From NCBI GenBank assembly GCA_027482185.1, contig JAIXWF010000022.1:1-64000 (forward strand): a stretch of DNA of 64,000 bases, given 5' to 3'. The stretch is from Opitutaceae bacterium. GTDB lineage: Bacteria > Verrucomicrobiota > Verrucomicrobiia > Opitutales > Opitutaceae. Position 1 is the first letter of the stretch, and every line of letters starts with the position of its first letter. Both the position numbers and the translations under genes were made by a program. Below the pieces are notes generated by a model, which saw nothing but the letters and a program-made list of their open reading frames with translations, did no database searches and was not told the origin of the DNA. This document shows positions 1-11,363 of this stretch, piece after piece.

Positions 1-95
<95 letters not shown>

Positions 96-159
96 GAGCG
101 CGGCTAGCTGAATTGCGCTTCTGACGACAGAATCAAATCCAGCTCCTTTCCGAGCCAGT

Positions 160-189
160 CCGGTCTCCGGTTTCCGCATTCCGGTCTCG
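160..189 (-). repeat. Inverted AGACCGG words facing the 1-95 array
   Basis: On the minus strand this reads as GAGACCGG, GAAACCGG and GAATGCGG variants, i.e. the words of 1-95 in inverse orientation, ending 2 nt beyond the TolC-like stop codon. Together with 1-95 it can form a long imperfect hairpin in a transcript of the minus-strand operon. Its use as a terminator is inferred. Confidence 0.7.
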
Positions 190-191
190 AA

Positions 192-1751
192 TCACTCGAC
201 CTTCAGGCCGCGGGCTTCGAGGGTGGTGCCGAGTTCGCGTTCGTAGGCGGCGCGGGCGCGGCGTTCGTCGGCGAGGGCGCGGGCGAGGCTGCTCTGCGCG
301 CCGGCCAAAATTTCCTGCGCCTGCAGGACGAGAAACGTGCTGCTCGTGCCGGCGGTGAATTTCTTTTGCTCGGCCTCGAGCGACTGCTGCGCGAGGTCGA
401 GGGCGCGGCGGGTGGCTTCGACGCGGAGGCGCGTGGTTTCGATCTGGCCGGCGGCGGCGGCGACGTCGACGGCGATGTCCTGTTCGGTGCGCACGAGGTC
501 GGCTTCGGCCTGGCGGACGGCGAGTTTCGCGGCGCGGGCGCGGCCGCGGCCTTCGGCGAACGTGAGCGGCACGCTGACGACGAGGCCGGCGGAGTAGGCG
601 CGGGAGTCGCGGTCGCGGACCTGGCGGCGCGCGGTGCCGAAATCGGGGTCGTCGCCGCCGTAGCCGTAGCTGCCGACGAAATCGACGCGCGGGAGCAGTT
701 GGTTTTGCGCGAGGGCCTGCGTGGCTTGGCGGCGCACGATGCCGAGGCGCGCGGCCTGGAAGTCGGGGCGCAGGGCGTAGGCGCGTTTGAGGTCGGCGGC
801 GGCGTCGACGGTGAGCGGGACGGCGGGTGGGAGCGGCTCCAGTTCGAGGGCGGCGCCGTCGAGCGGGAAGCTCGTTTCGCCGATGAGCTGGCGGAGGCGG
901 TGGTCGAGGTCGGCGGCGTTGCGTTGCGCGATGAGGACGGCTTCCTCGCGGCCGGCGAGGCGGGCGCGGGCCTGGAGGACGTCGGCGTCGGAGATCTGGC
1001 CGATGCGGTTGCGCGTTTCGTTTTGCGCGACGAGCTGGGCGGTGAGGTCGCGGGAGAGGCGGGCGATGCGGACGTTTTCGCGGGCCTGGAGGGCGCTGTT
1101 GTAGGCGAGGACGACGCCGGTGACGGTGTCGATGACGGTCTGGCGGTGCTGCCAGTCGGCGAGGGAGCGGTCGGCTTTGGCGATGCGGAGGGCGGCGAGG
1201 TTGGCGCCGAAGCCGAAGCCGCGGAGGAGGGGTTGGGTGACGGTGACGCCGCCGAAGGTGACGTAGCGGTCGGAGAAACGGTTGAAGGTGCCGCGCTGGT
1301 TTTCGGCGGTGGCGGCGAGCGAGTAGCTGAGGCCCCAGGGCGTGAGGCCGCCGAGGGCGAGGGCGGCGTCGTCGGTTTGGACGAGGGAATTGACGAGCGG
1401 GGCGCGGGTGACGGCGGATTCGGTTTCGCCGTAGGTGCGGCGGAACGTGAGGGCGGGGTCGAAGCGGCCGTACTCGGCGAGGACGTTGGCGCGGGCGATC
1501 TCGGGCGAGAAGGCGCTGACCTTGAGGGTTTGGTTTTTCTGCAGGGCGGCGCGGACGGCGTCGTCGAGCGTGAGGACGGCGGCGGCGGCGCGGGCGCCGA
1601 AAGCGAGCGTGACGAGTCCGAGGGCCAAGATCACGCGGCGCGCGGAGCGGGTGCGGCGGGCGGCGGTGGCGGCGACGGCGGGACCGCGCGGGCGGGGCGC
1701 GGTGGAAACGGCGGCGGGACGGCGGGACGGCGACGGACGGGCGGAGGCCAT
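192..1751 (-). CDS. TolC-family outer membrane efflux protein
   Basis: Predicted 519-residue outer membrane channel of type I or tripartite exporters. After an Arg/Pro-rich start, a hydrophobic stretch (ILALGLVTLAFGARAAAA, about residues 40-57) looks like a signal peptide. The mature part begins with LTLDDAVRAALQKNQTLKV, a typical first helix of the outer membrane efflux protein family, and a second repeat starts near RAYALRPDFQAARLGIVRRQ, as expected for the two-fold TolC repeat. The ATG at 1751 lies 16 nt after the ABC ATPase stop, so the two are probably cotranscribed. The reading frame stays open upstream through the ATPase, but that part is a shadow. No membrane-fusion protein or permease lies next to it, so its partner is unknown. 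Confidence 0.88.
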   Translation of the reverse strand: MASARPSPSRRPAAVSTAPRPRGPAVAATAARRTRSARRVILALGLVTLAFGARAAAAVLTLDDAVRAALQKNQTLKVSAFSPEIARANVLAEYGRFDPALTFRRTYGETESAVTRAPLVNSLVQTDDAALALGGLTPWGLSYSLAATAENQRGTFNRFSDRYVTFGGVTVTQPLLRGFGFGANLAALRIAKADRSLADWQHRQTVIDTVTGVVLAYNSALQARENVRIARLSRDLTAQLVAQNETRNRIGQISDADVLQARARLAGREEAVLIAQRNAADLDHRLRQLIGETSFPLDGAALELEPLPPAVPLTVDAAADLKRAYALRPDFQAARLGIVRRQATQALAQNQLLPRVDFVGSYGYGGDDPDFGTARRQVRDRDSRAYSAGLVVSVPLTFAEGRGRARAAKLAVRQAEADLVRTEQDIAVDVAAAAGQIETTRLRVEATRRALDLAQQSLEAEQKKFTAGTSSTFLVLQAQEILAGAQSSLARALADERRARAAYERELGTTLEARGLKVE

Positions 1752-1767
1752 GAGGGGGCGGACGGGA

Positions 1768-2439
1768 TTACTTGGCGTCGACCCGCATGCCGTCCTGGAG
1801 GCGGACGATGCGCGTGCCGTAGGCGGCGTTTTCGTGGGAGTGGGTGACCTGGACGATGGTGACGCCGTCGTCGCGGTTGAGCCGGCGGAAGAGTTCCATG
1901 ATCTCGCGGCCTTGGTCGGAGTGAAGATTGCCGGTGGGTTCGTCGGCGAGGATGAGGGCGGGTTTGGCGACAAGGGCGCGGGCGATGCCGACGAGCTGTT
2001 GCTGGCCGCCGGAAAGCTGGGCGGGGTAGAGGTCTTTTTTGCCGACGATGTGGAAGCGGTCGAGCAGGTCGCAGACGATGCTCTCGCGGTCTTTTTTCGG
2101 CGTGTCGCGGTAGGAGAGCGGGATCTCGAGATTCTCGTAGACGGTGAGGTCGTCGAGGAGGTGGTAGCTTTGGAAAACGAAGCCGAGCTGCTTTTTCTGC
2201 AGTTCGAAGCGCTGCTTTTTGTCGAGGCGATGGACGGCTTGGCCGCAGAGATGGTATTCGCCGGACCAGGCGGCGTCGTGGAGCCCGAGGATGTGGAGCA
2301 GCGTGGATTTGCCCGAGCCCGAGGGGCCCATGATCGACAGGAAATCACCCTCGGCGACCTCGAGGTCGATGTGGCGAAGCGCGTAGTAGGGGCCGCCCTT
2401 GAGCGGGTAGACGCGGTCGACGTGGCGGAGGGAAATCAC
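1768..2439 (-). CDS. ABC transporter ATP-binding protein (LolD/MacB type)
   Basis: A 223-residue ATPase subunit expected to bind ATP at the inner face of the membrane and drive a MacB/LolD-like permease. Walker A is GPSGSGKST (about residues 39-47), the signature is [15 protein letters not shown], Walker B is [11 protein letters not shown] and the switch histidine lies in VTHSHENA. The usual Arg after the QQQ of the signature is Leu here. Length is normal for the family. It stands between a tiny secreted peptide gene and a TolC-like gene on the same strand, with no permease gene nearby; either the permease is encoded elsewhere or the locus is degenerate. Confidence 0.92.
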   Translation of the reverse strand: MISLRHVDRVYPLKGGPYYALRHIDLEVAEGDFLSIMGPSGSGKSTLLHILGLHDAAWSGEYHLCGQAVHRLDKKQRFELQKKQLGFVFQSYHLLDDLTVYENLEIPLSYRDTPKKDRESIVCDLLDRFHIVGKKDLYPAQLSGGQQQLVGIARALVAKPALILADEPTGNLHSDQGREIMELFRRLNRDDGVTIVQVTHSHENAAYGTRIVRLQDGMRVDAK

Positions 2440-2468
2440 GGGGCGGAAAAGAAGAAGGAAGAAAGCCG

Positions 2469-2568
2469 GGGACAGGATCGACCGGAGGGAGGCGGCGGAG
2501 GAACAGGACGGGGAGGGCCGGAGGTGAAAGGTGGAAGATTGGGAAAAGGGGAAAGCGGGAAACTGGAA
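2469..2568. repeat. Word repeats upstream of the ABC gene
   Basis: Holds a GGGACAGGATCGACCGG element followed by GGAGGGA (2469-2490), repeated exactly over 22 nt at 35016-35037, then a purine-rich run of GGGAAAGC/GGGAAACTGG words (2531-2568) like those at 19825-19865. It separates the ABC ATPase start from the small upstream gene. No gene is seen here. Confidence 0.75.
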
Positions 2569-2578
2569 GTACGGGGCG

Positions 2579-2791
2579 TTACATGAAGAGGTGGGCGGGG
2601 CGCGGGGTGCGGTCGCGGGTGTTGCGCTTGGCGTCGGGGCGCGCGGAGGGTGGGGCCGGGGCTTTTTCGGGGGCGGGGGCGCAGGCCGACAACATCGGCG
2701 CCGTGAACTTGGGGGCGGTGGCGGACGGGGCGACCTGATCGCGGGTCAGGGCGGCGGCGGGGAGGAACACGAGCAGCAGGAGGGTCTTCAT
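2579..2791 (-). CDS. Small predicted secreted peptide (70 aa)
   Basis: Starts MKTLLLLVFLPAAALTRD, a compact signal peptide with a likely cleavage near residue 14, followed by a Pro/Ala-rich, basic mature part ending PRPAHLFM. It has no family I recognise. It lies 139 nt upstream of the ABC ATPase on the same strand, with word repeats between. An exported small peptide next to an ABC/TolC pair would be attractive, but that is inference. Coding status is uncertain because GC-rich DNA gives many open frames; the signal peptide is the main support. Confidence 0.45.
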   Translation of the reverse strand: MKTLLLLVFLPAAALTRDQVAPSATAPKFTAPMLSACAPAPEKAPAPPSARPDAKRNTRDRTPRPAHLFM

Positions 2792-2893
2792 GGCGGGTGA
2801 GGCGGGAGCGAGGCGGAGAACGTGACGGGAAGCGCCACCGGTTTAGCAACGTGTGTGCCGGGTGGATTGCGGTTACGTAAACCGTTGCAGCGA

Positions 2894-2910
2894 ATAAATT
2901 AGAAATTTAT
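2894..2910. promoter_or_regulatory. AT-rich palindrome, candidate operator or promoter
   Basis: ATAAATT-AGA-AATTTAT is a perfect 7-bp inverted repeat in a roughly 25-nt AT-rich island, very unlike the surrounding GC-rich DNA. It lies about 105 nt upstream of the small minus-strand gene and could hold its promoter or operator. No -35/-10 pair can be assigned with confidence. Confidence 0.35.
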
Positions 2911-3324
2911 AGCCCGGCGATGAACCGAACCGGTACAGGGGCCGCAACCCGTTTGTGGAATAAGGGATTCCCGAAAATGGGACCGCGCGAAGGTACTTGC
3001 CGGGGCGAGAAACCGGATGGGGCGCCGTGGTGCAGCCGGCGGTGGGGCGGCAATCCGGACGTTTCGCCTCTCCGGCATCAGCGAAATCAGCGGTTCACGG
3101 TTTGGGAACTCCGAACTCCAAACCCCGAATCCCAAACTCCGAGAACCACAATCCCGAGGATTCTTAACCACGGATGAACGCTGATGGGCACTGATTCGGA
3201 GGGAAGCTGCGGAGATGGGCGGCGGAGAACGTGGTTTTCCTGCTTCGGATCGAAGGACGTGGGCCTCGGGCGCCGACGAGCGGCGCCCCTCCGCGAACGG
3301 AAAGGCGACACTAGAGTAGGGCAC
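2911..3324. other. Intergenic region without a credible gene
   Basis: Open frames here show no signal peptide, domain or plausible composition. The stretch contains GAACTCC/AACCCC words (3105-3146), a CACGGATGAACGCTGATGGG element (about 3170-3195) also found near 18165, 19930 and 23064, and a GGGCGCC/GGCGCCC hairpin with a 7-nt loop at 3268-3288. Confidence 0.6.
3105..3195. repeat. GAACTCC and CACGGAT word repeats
   Basis: Degenerate GAACTCC/AAACCCC/GAATCCC words are followed 20 nt later by a CACGGATGAACGCTGATGGG element. Both word types recur elsewhere in the window (48179-48242 and 54884-54920; 18165-18190, 19925-19968 and 23064-23194). Confidence 0.75.
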
Positions 3325-3383
3325 GCGGGAAATCGCCGGTTGACGGACCGGCGGGGGGCGCGCGAAGGTGCGCGCTTTCCCGC
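3325..3383 (+). promoter_or_regulatory. Potential three-way-junction RNA leader
   Basis: The 59 nt directly before the ATG at 3384 can fold into a compact three-way junction. P1 pairs GCGGGAAA (3325-3332) with TTTCCCGC (3376-3383). P2 is CGCCGGT/ACCGGCG with a 6-nt loop (3334-3353). P3 is GCGCGC/GCGCGC with a 6-nt loop (3358-3375). All three stems are perfectly paired and P1 ends at the base before the start codon. It could control translation, but GC-rich DNA pairs easily by chance and no known riboswitch class was recognised. Confidence 0.35.
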
Positions 3384-4614
<1,231 letters not shown>

Positions 4615-4618
4615 TCGA

Positions 4619-6082
4619 TCAGACCACGTCCGGAATAACGTACGGCGGCCGGGGGGCTTCGCGGAGGAGGAAGCGGGCGTGGGCGAGGGCGGCGGGGTTG
4701 TCGGTATCCAGTTTTGCGATGCCGTCGCCGGTAGCGTCGAGGTCGAGCCAGGGGCCGAGTTTGAAGGGTTGGGCGGCGGCATCGATGCCGTGGACGCCGA
4801 GGTGGGCCTGGAGCTCGCGCTGGATGCCTTGGGCGGCGGGGAAATCTTTCAGCGCGGTTTCGATCTTGGCCGGGGCGGCGGCTTTGCCGACGCGGTAGGA
4901 GATGTTGCCGTAGTGGCAGAGGGCGGCGCTGAGGTGGCCGGTCTCGACGGGGGCGGCGAGGTCGGCTTTGCGGCGCGAGCGGACGGCGGCGAAGAAGTTG
5001 GGCACGTGGCCCGCGCCGCCGTCGCCGGTGAACTTCTTGATCACTTTGCCGCTGCGGTCGTAGGCGGTGCCGCCGACGAGACCGGAGAGCGAGCCGCCCT
5101 CGCAGTGGGCGACGACGCCGACGCGCAGGCCGCCGTGCTGGTCCATGAAGTTGACGCCGGGTTTCGCGGGGAGGGCGCGGTGCTCGAAGATGAGCGGGAT
5201 CGACGCGTAGTCGTAGACGGCGACGTGGGTGTTGGGCGTTTCGGCGACATCGTCGATGCCGTAGCGGCCGCCGAAGCTGAGGATGCGGCGGGGCGAGCCG
5301 GCGTGTTTCGCGATGCGGAGGGCGATGTCGAGGACGTGGACGCCGTTGTTGCCGAGCTCGCCGTTGCCGGTGTCCCAGGACCAATGCCAGTCGTAGTGGA
5401 GCTGGTTGCGCTGCAGCGGGGCGACGGGGGCCGGGCCGCAAAAGCGGTCGTAGTCGAGATCGGCCGGGTACCACGGCAGCTTGTGCCCGATGGACGGGCG
5501 CAGGTTGTAGACGACGGCGCGGATGTGGTCGATTTTGCCCAAGCCGCCGCCGTGCAAAAACTGGATCGCTTCCGCGAGGCCGGTCTCGGAGCGGTAGTGC
5601 GTACCCACTTGTACGATACGGTTGTACTTGGTCGCGGCCTCGATCATCTTGCGGCCTTCCCAGACGGTGCGGGACATCGGTTTCTCGACGTAGACGTCCT
5701 TGCCGGCCTGGCAGGCCCATACGGTGAGCAGCGCGTGCCAGTGGTTGCTCGTGACGATCATGACGGCGTCGACGTCGTCGCGCGCGATGAGCGCGCGGGC
5801 ATCGGTGGTCTTGAACGGCGCGGGCCGGTCGGCCGGAATGAGGGCGGCGCCCTGGGCGAGCAGGGCGGGATCGACGTCGCAGAGGGCGGCGATGCGGACG
5901 CCGTCCATCTTCAGGATGTTCTTGAGATGGGGGACGCCCTTGCGGCCGAGGCCGATGAGGCCGAGGCGGATGGCGGAGTTGGCGCCCGCGGGTTGGGCGT
6001 GCACGGAAGGCCGGAAGGCGGACGCGAGGAGGGCGGTACCGGCGGCGAGGGAGGAGCGGCGGAGGAAAGTGCGGCGGTGCAT
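4619..6082 (-). CDS. Tat-exported Gfo/Idh/MocA family oxidoreductase
   Basis: A 487-residue NAD(P)-dependent oxidoreductase-like protein. It starts MHRRTFLRRSSLAAGTALLA, a twin-arginine signal. The Rossmann motif is RLGLIGLGRKGVPHL (about residues 39-53), followed by IAALCDVDPALL. The family signature AGKDVYVEKPMSRTVWEGRK holds the EKP lysine, and HGGGLGKIDHIRAVVYNLRP follows. The WHWSWDTGNGELGNNGVHVLD segment is typical of the secreted subgroup common in Planctomycetes and Verrucomicrobia. Length exceeds that of cytosolic relatives because of the signal and a C-terminal extension. The substrate is probably a sugar or polyol but is not determined by sequence. Confidence 0.9.
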   Translation of the reverse strand: MHRRTFLRRSSLAAGTALLASAFRPSVHAQPAGANSAIRLGLIGLGRKGVPHLKNILKMDGVRIAALCDVDPALLAQGAALIPADRPAPFKTTDARALIARDDVDAVMIVTSNHWHALLTVWACQAGKDVYVEKPMSRTVWEGRKMIEAATKYNRIVQVGTHYRSETGLAEAIQFLHGGGLGKIDHIRAVVYNLRPSIGHKLPWYPADLDYDRFCGPAPVAPLQRNQLHYDWHWSWDTGNGELGNNGVHVLDIALRIAKHAGSPRRILSFGGRYGIDDVAETPNTHVAVYDYASIPLIFEHRALPAKPGVNFMDQHGGLRVGVVAHCEGGSLSGLVGGTAYDRSGKVIKKFTGDGGAGHVPNFFAAVRSRRKADLAAPVETGHLSAALCHYGNISYRVGKAAAPAKIETALKDFPAAQGIQRELQAHLGVHGIDAAAQPFKLGPWLDLDATGDGIAKLDTDNPAALAHARFLLREAPRPPYVIPDVV

Positions 6083-6095
6083 GGGGGAGGGGGGA

Positions 6096-6179
6096 GCGGT
6101 CAGCTGTCAGCGGTCAGCGATCAGCTTGGGCCAGCGGCTGAAGGCTGACCGCTGATAGCTGATAGCTATCGGTGATAGC
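6096..6179. repeat. GGTCAGC-word inverted repeat
   Basis: GGTCAGCTGTCAGCGGTCAG and further words (6096-6125) face an inverse run GCTGACCGCTGATAGCTGAT and more (6143-6179) across a 17-nt spacer. It lies between the Hsp70 stop (6475) and the oxidoreductase start (6082) on the minus strand. Confidence 0.85.
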
Positions 6180-6260
6180 TTCCGAAGTAACCGAGCGGTG
6201 CGGTGGTGCAAGTGCGCGGAGAACTTCGGGCGTCAGCAGCTCGGGCTCAGTCTTTCCGGT

Positions 6261-6409
6261 CGCCGCAAAGAGTCGCAGAAGACGCAAAAGCTAGGACCAA
6301 CGAAATCCACCGGCAGCGGATGCGGTTGCACTCGGGGCGTGTAGGGACGGGACGGCGAAACACTCCTCTTGGCGCCGGTTTTTGCGCGTTTTGTGTCTTT
6401 TTGCGGCGA
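6261..6409. repeat. CGCAAAG-word inverted repeat
   Basis: CGCCGCAAAGAGTCGCAGAA and GACGCAAAAG (6261-6290) are mirrored by TTTTGTGTCTTTTTGCGGCG (6390-6409), 66 nt beyond the Hsp70 stop at 6475. With 6096-6179 this fills the 392-nt gap between the two genes, where I see no other feature. Confidence 0.75.
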
Positions 6410-6474
6410 TTGCTCTGTCGGGGCCGGGTTCGTTGTCGCTGCGGGAGGATTCTCCATGCTCAATGGTCCTCGGC

Positions 6475-9327
6475 TCAGAGCTTCAAACCAAGTGGCAAGG
6501 TGTCGCCGAGGGCGCGGGCGGCGTCGGCGGCTTCGAGGGCGACGACTTCCTCGACGAGGCGGAGCCAGCGTTCGGGGGCTTTGGCGGCGACGAGGGCGGC
6601 GGCGGTGCGGGTGCGGAGGTCGGCGTCGAGGTCGCGGGTGCGGTCGCCGGTGAGGCGCGCGAGTTGGACGGCGGCGAAGGCGGCGCCGTCGATGGCGCGG
6701 AGGTCGCGTTGCAGGAGCAGTTCGAGCCAGGCGGCGGCTTGGTCGGGGGCGACGGTGCGGTGGCCGCTGCCGTGGAGCGGCACGCGCGCGCCAAGGCGGC
6801 CGAGGGCCCAGGCCCAGGGGCCGGTGCCCGCGGCGCCGGGGGCGGAGAGGCGGGCGACGATCCAGGAACCGAGCGTGATTTTTTGCGCCGGCTCGAGGTG
6901 CTCGAGGGCGGCGGCGGTGCGGACCATTTCGTCGAGGCCTTCGGGTTGGACGCCCTTGGGCTTGGCGGCGGATTTGGCGCCGAGGGGCGGGATGCGGCGG
7001 GCGAGGTGCGGTTCGAGGAAACGCCAGATGGCCTGCTGTTGGTCGGGGGTGAGGCCGCCGGCGATGCGGCGCCAGAGGACCCAGAATTCGTTCCAGACGG
7101 AGGTTTCGCCGGGAAACGCGATCGGCTCGGCGAAGAGGGCGAAGCTCTGCGCGCACCGCCAGTCGTCGAGCGGATAGCCGAAGCCGGGGCGGAGGCCGTA
7201 GCCGAGGAAGCGGTAGAAGTTGCGCTCGTGAACGGCGGAGCGGCGGCGTTTTTTCGCGCCGGCGAAGAGTGTGCCCCAGAGCTCGCGGAGGAGCGGGGCG
7301 CTCCAGGTCTCGCGTTCGCCGAGCGCGGTTTCGAGGGATTCGCCGAAGCGTTTCACGTCGCGCGGATCGACGGTGCGCGGGGCCGGGCCGAAGACGCGGT
7401 CGACGAGATCGCGAACCTGGCCGAAGCTGGCGGGCATCGATTCGGTGACGGTGGCGTCGGGCCGCGCGGCCGCGCCGCGGAGATCGAATTCGAGGCGCCA
7501 GCGTTCATCGCCGACATTCGAGACGCACCAGAGTTCGAGCGTGCCGATTTCCGTGAGGGCGGAACGCAGGTGCACGGGCAACGTGCGGGCTTGGCCGGCG
7601 GCGGCGCGGAGCAGCGTGTGCAACGGCGGCAGGGCGCGGAAATCGTCGTCGAGGGCGACGACGGCGCCGGGGGCGTCGACGCGGTCGGACGACGTCGCGT
7701 AGAGCGGAAACTGCACCGGCTGGCCGAGCGTGAGCTGGAACGGGAGTTCGGTGAGGTCGAGGAGACGGCCTTCCTCGTGGCCGCGGGGGATGACGCAGAC
7801 GGCGCGGGGGGCGGAGGCGGCTTTTTCCGCGATGCCGACGTAGAGGGCTTGGGCGGCGCCGCCGCCGATGCGCCGGCCGAGACCGCGGCGGGCAAGCCCG
7901 TAGGCAGCGGCACCGCGGGCGACGGCGAGGTCGAGATGGTCGTGCGCGAGCAGCGGAATCGGCGGCTGGTCGGGCCACCAGGCGGAGACGACCTCGACGA
8001 GACGGCGGGCGAGGCGCGGGGAATTGAAAACGCCGCCGTTGAGGAGAATGGCGTCGGGGCGGGGGACCGGCGCCGGGACGGCGCCGGGAGTTGAAGGTTG
8101 AAGGTTGAAAGTTGAAGGAGCGGAGGAGCCGAGCGCGGTGCGGGCGGCGGCGGCGTGGCGGGCGAGGAAGGCGGCGAGGTGGCGCGTGATGGCGGGGTCC
8201 TGGGCGTAGGGGAGGCCGAGTTCCTGGAGGGCGGCGCGGGCGGCGCGGCGGGGGGCGGCGTCGGGGGTGCAGGCGGGGAAGAAACCCTCGACGATGAGCT
8301 GCTCGGCTTCCTCGCGCGTGAGTTCGGTCGAAAGCGCGGAGCCGATGAGACGGGAGCCGGAGCCGGCGAGGGCGAGGATGGCTTTGGTTTTCGGCGTCTC
8401 GCCGGGGGCGGATTCGGTGAGAAGGGATTCTTTGGCGGTGCGGGCGGCTTGGACGAGTTGGGTCCATTGCACGGCGTTGAGTTTGTGGCCGGCGGCGGCG
8501 AGGCGTTCCTCGGCGCGGCGGGCGAGGGCGGCGTCCATGTTGTCGCCGCCGAGCATGAGATGGTCGCCGACGGCGAGGCGCTTGAGGACGGGGCCGTCCT
8601 CGCCGACGCCCACGGAGACGAGCGTGAAATCGGTGGTGCCGCCGCCGACGTCGACGACGAGGACGAGGCGCACGCCGGCGAGCGTATCCGACAACGTGTG
8701 ACGGTGGCGCGCGGTGAAGGCGTAGAACGCGGCCTGCGGTTCCTCGACGAGGGTAAATTTTTCGAGGCCGGCCTGGCGGGCGGCGGTGACGGTGAGGGCG
8801 CGGGCGACTTCGTCGAAGGACGCGGGCACGGTGATGACGACCTCCTGGGCGGCGAGCGGGGCGTCGGGGTGGGCGGCGTCCCACGCGGCGGCGAGGTGGG
8901 CGAGCAGGCGGGCGGAGGCGTCGGTGGGGGAAAGTTTGGCGACCTCGGCCGGGGCGCCCCAGGGCAAGATGGGGGCGGTGCGGTCGACGCCGGCATGGCA
9001 GAGCCAGCTCTTGGCGGAGGCGACGAGGCGGCCGGGGATGCGGGCGCCTTGCCAGCGCGCGAATTCGCCGACGATGGGAGCGGGCGCGGCGGCGGCGGAA
9101 TTGCCGGAAGGGGAATCCCAGGGGAGCGCGGCGGCACCGGCGGCGAGTTCATGCGCGCCCGGGAGATAGAGGCAGGACGGCAGGAGCGGTTGCGCGGCGA
9201 CCTGGCCGGGGCGTTGGACCTGCGGGATCGGGAAATCGACGATCGGGGCGTCGGCGCCTGCGGCGAGATCGGCGGACGCGACGGCGCAATTGCTGGTGCC
9301 GAGATCGATGCCGACGGTGAAAGGCAT
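6475..9327 (-). CDS. Large Hsp70-family protein (DnaK-like N-terminus)
   Basis: A 950-residue actin-fold ATPase. The phosphate-1 loop is VGIDLGTSNCAVAS at the start; LVLVVDVGGGTTDFTLVSVG is phosphate-2 and LGGDNMDAALAR follows. The C-terminal half (about 560-950) is not the DnaK substrate domain; it resembles the extension labelled DUF3731 in related proteins (tentative). Residues near 406-416 carry APSTFNLQPST, a translated intergenic word repeat, just before RPDAILLNGGVF. The gene ends an operon-like set DUF2760-Hsp70-Hsp70, separated from the second Hsp70 by a repeat element. A chaperone-like role is inferred; client and partner proteins are unknown. Confidence 0.88.
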   Translation of the reverse strand: MPFTVGIDLGTSNCAVASADLAAGADAPIVDFPIPQVQRPGQVAAQPLLPSCLYLPGAHELAAGAAALPWDSPSGNSAAAAPAPIVGEFARWQGARIPGRLVASAKSWLCHAGVDRTAPILPWGAPAEVAKLSPTDASARLLAHLAAAWDAAHPDAPLAAQEVVITVPASFDEVARALTVTAARQAGLEKFTLVEEPQAAFYAFTARHRHTLSDTLAGVRLVLVVDVGGGTTDFTLVSVGVGEDGPVLKRLAVGDHLMLGGDNMDAALARRAEERLAAAGHKLNAVQWTQLVQAARTAKESLLTESAPGETPKTKAILALAGSGSRLIGSALSTELTREEAEQLIVEGFFPACTPDAAPRRAARAALQELGLPYAQDPAITRHLAAFLARHAAAARTALGSSAPSTFNLQPSTPGAVPAPVPRPDAILLNGGVFNSPRLARRLVEVVSAWWPDQPPIPLLAHDHLDLAVARGAAAYGLARRGLGRRIGGGAAQALYVGIAEKAASAPRAVCVIPRGHEEGRLLDLTELPFQLTLGQPVQFPLYATSSDRVDAPGAVVALDDDFRALPPLHTLLRAAAGQARTLPVHLRSALTEIGTLELWCVSNVGDERWRLEFDLRGAAARPDATVTESMPASFGQVRDLVDRVFGPAPRTVDPRDVKRFGESLETALGERETWSAPLLRELWGTLFAGAKKRRRSAVHERNFYRFLGYGLRPGFGYPLDDWRCAQSFALFAEPIAFPGETSVWNEFWVLWRRIAGGLTPDQQQAIWRFLEPHLARRIPPLGAKSAAKPKGVQPEGLDEMVRTAAALEHLEPAQKITLGSWIVARLSAPGAAGTGPWAWALGRLGARVPLHGSGHRTVAPDQAAAWLELLLQRDLRAIDGAAFAAVQLARLTGDRTRDLDADLRTRTAAALVAAKAPERWLRLVEEVVALEAADAARALGDTLPLGLKL
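8090..8118 (-). repeat. GTTGAAAG words inside the Hsp70 gene
   Basis: Four GTTGAAGG/GTTGAAAG words, read on the coding strand as CAACTTTCAACCTTCAAC. They are in frame and translate as STFNLQPST in a loop between a helix and the conserved NGGVF strand. The second Hsp70 gene carries the same word type at the same site (10131-10161). Confidence 0.9.
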
Positions 9328-9334
9328 GCTGGAA

Positions 9335-9456
9335 AGGACTAAGGGACCAAGGGTCTAAAGGACGAAGGGACCAAAGGACTAAGGGACCAAGGGACCGGGG
9401 AATGGGACCTATGGATGGGAAGTCCTTTGGTCTTTTGGTCCCTGGTACTTTGGTCC
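9335..9456. repeat. GGGACCAA-word inverted repeat
   Basis: Seven or more words such as GGACTAAGGGACCAAGGGTC (9335-9398) face the inverse run AGTCCTTTGGTCTTTTGGTC and further words (9420-9456) over a 21-nt spacer. It fills the gap between the stop of the upstream Hsp70 (9468) and the start of the downstream one (9327). Confidence 0.9.
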
Positions 9457-9467
9457 TCGCCTTGCGG

Positions 9468-11357
<1,890 letters not shown>

Positions 11358-11363
11358 GGCAGG

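Noticed and set aside
2531-2800. Plus-strand ORF of 89 codons
   Set aside because: Gly/Arg/Glu-rich shadow of the small secreted peptide gene and of repeat words.
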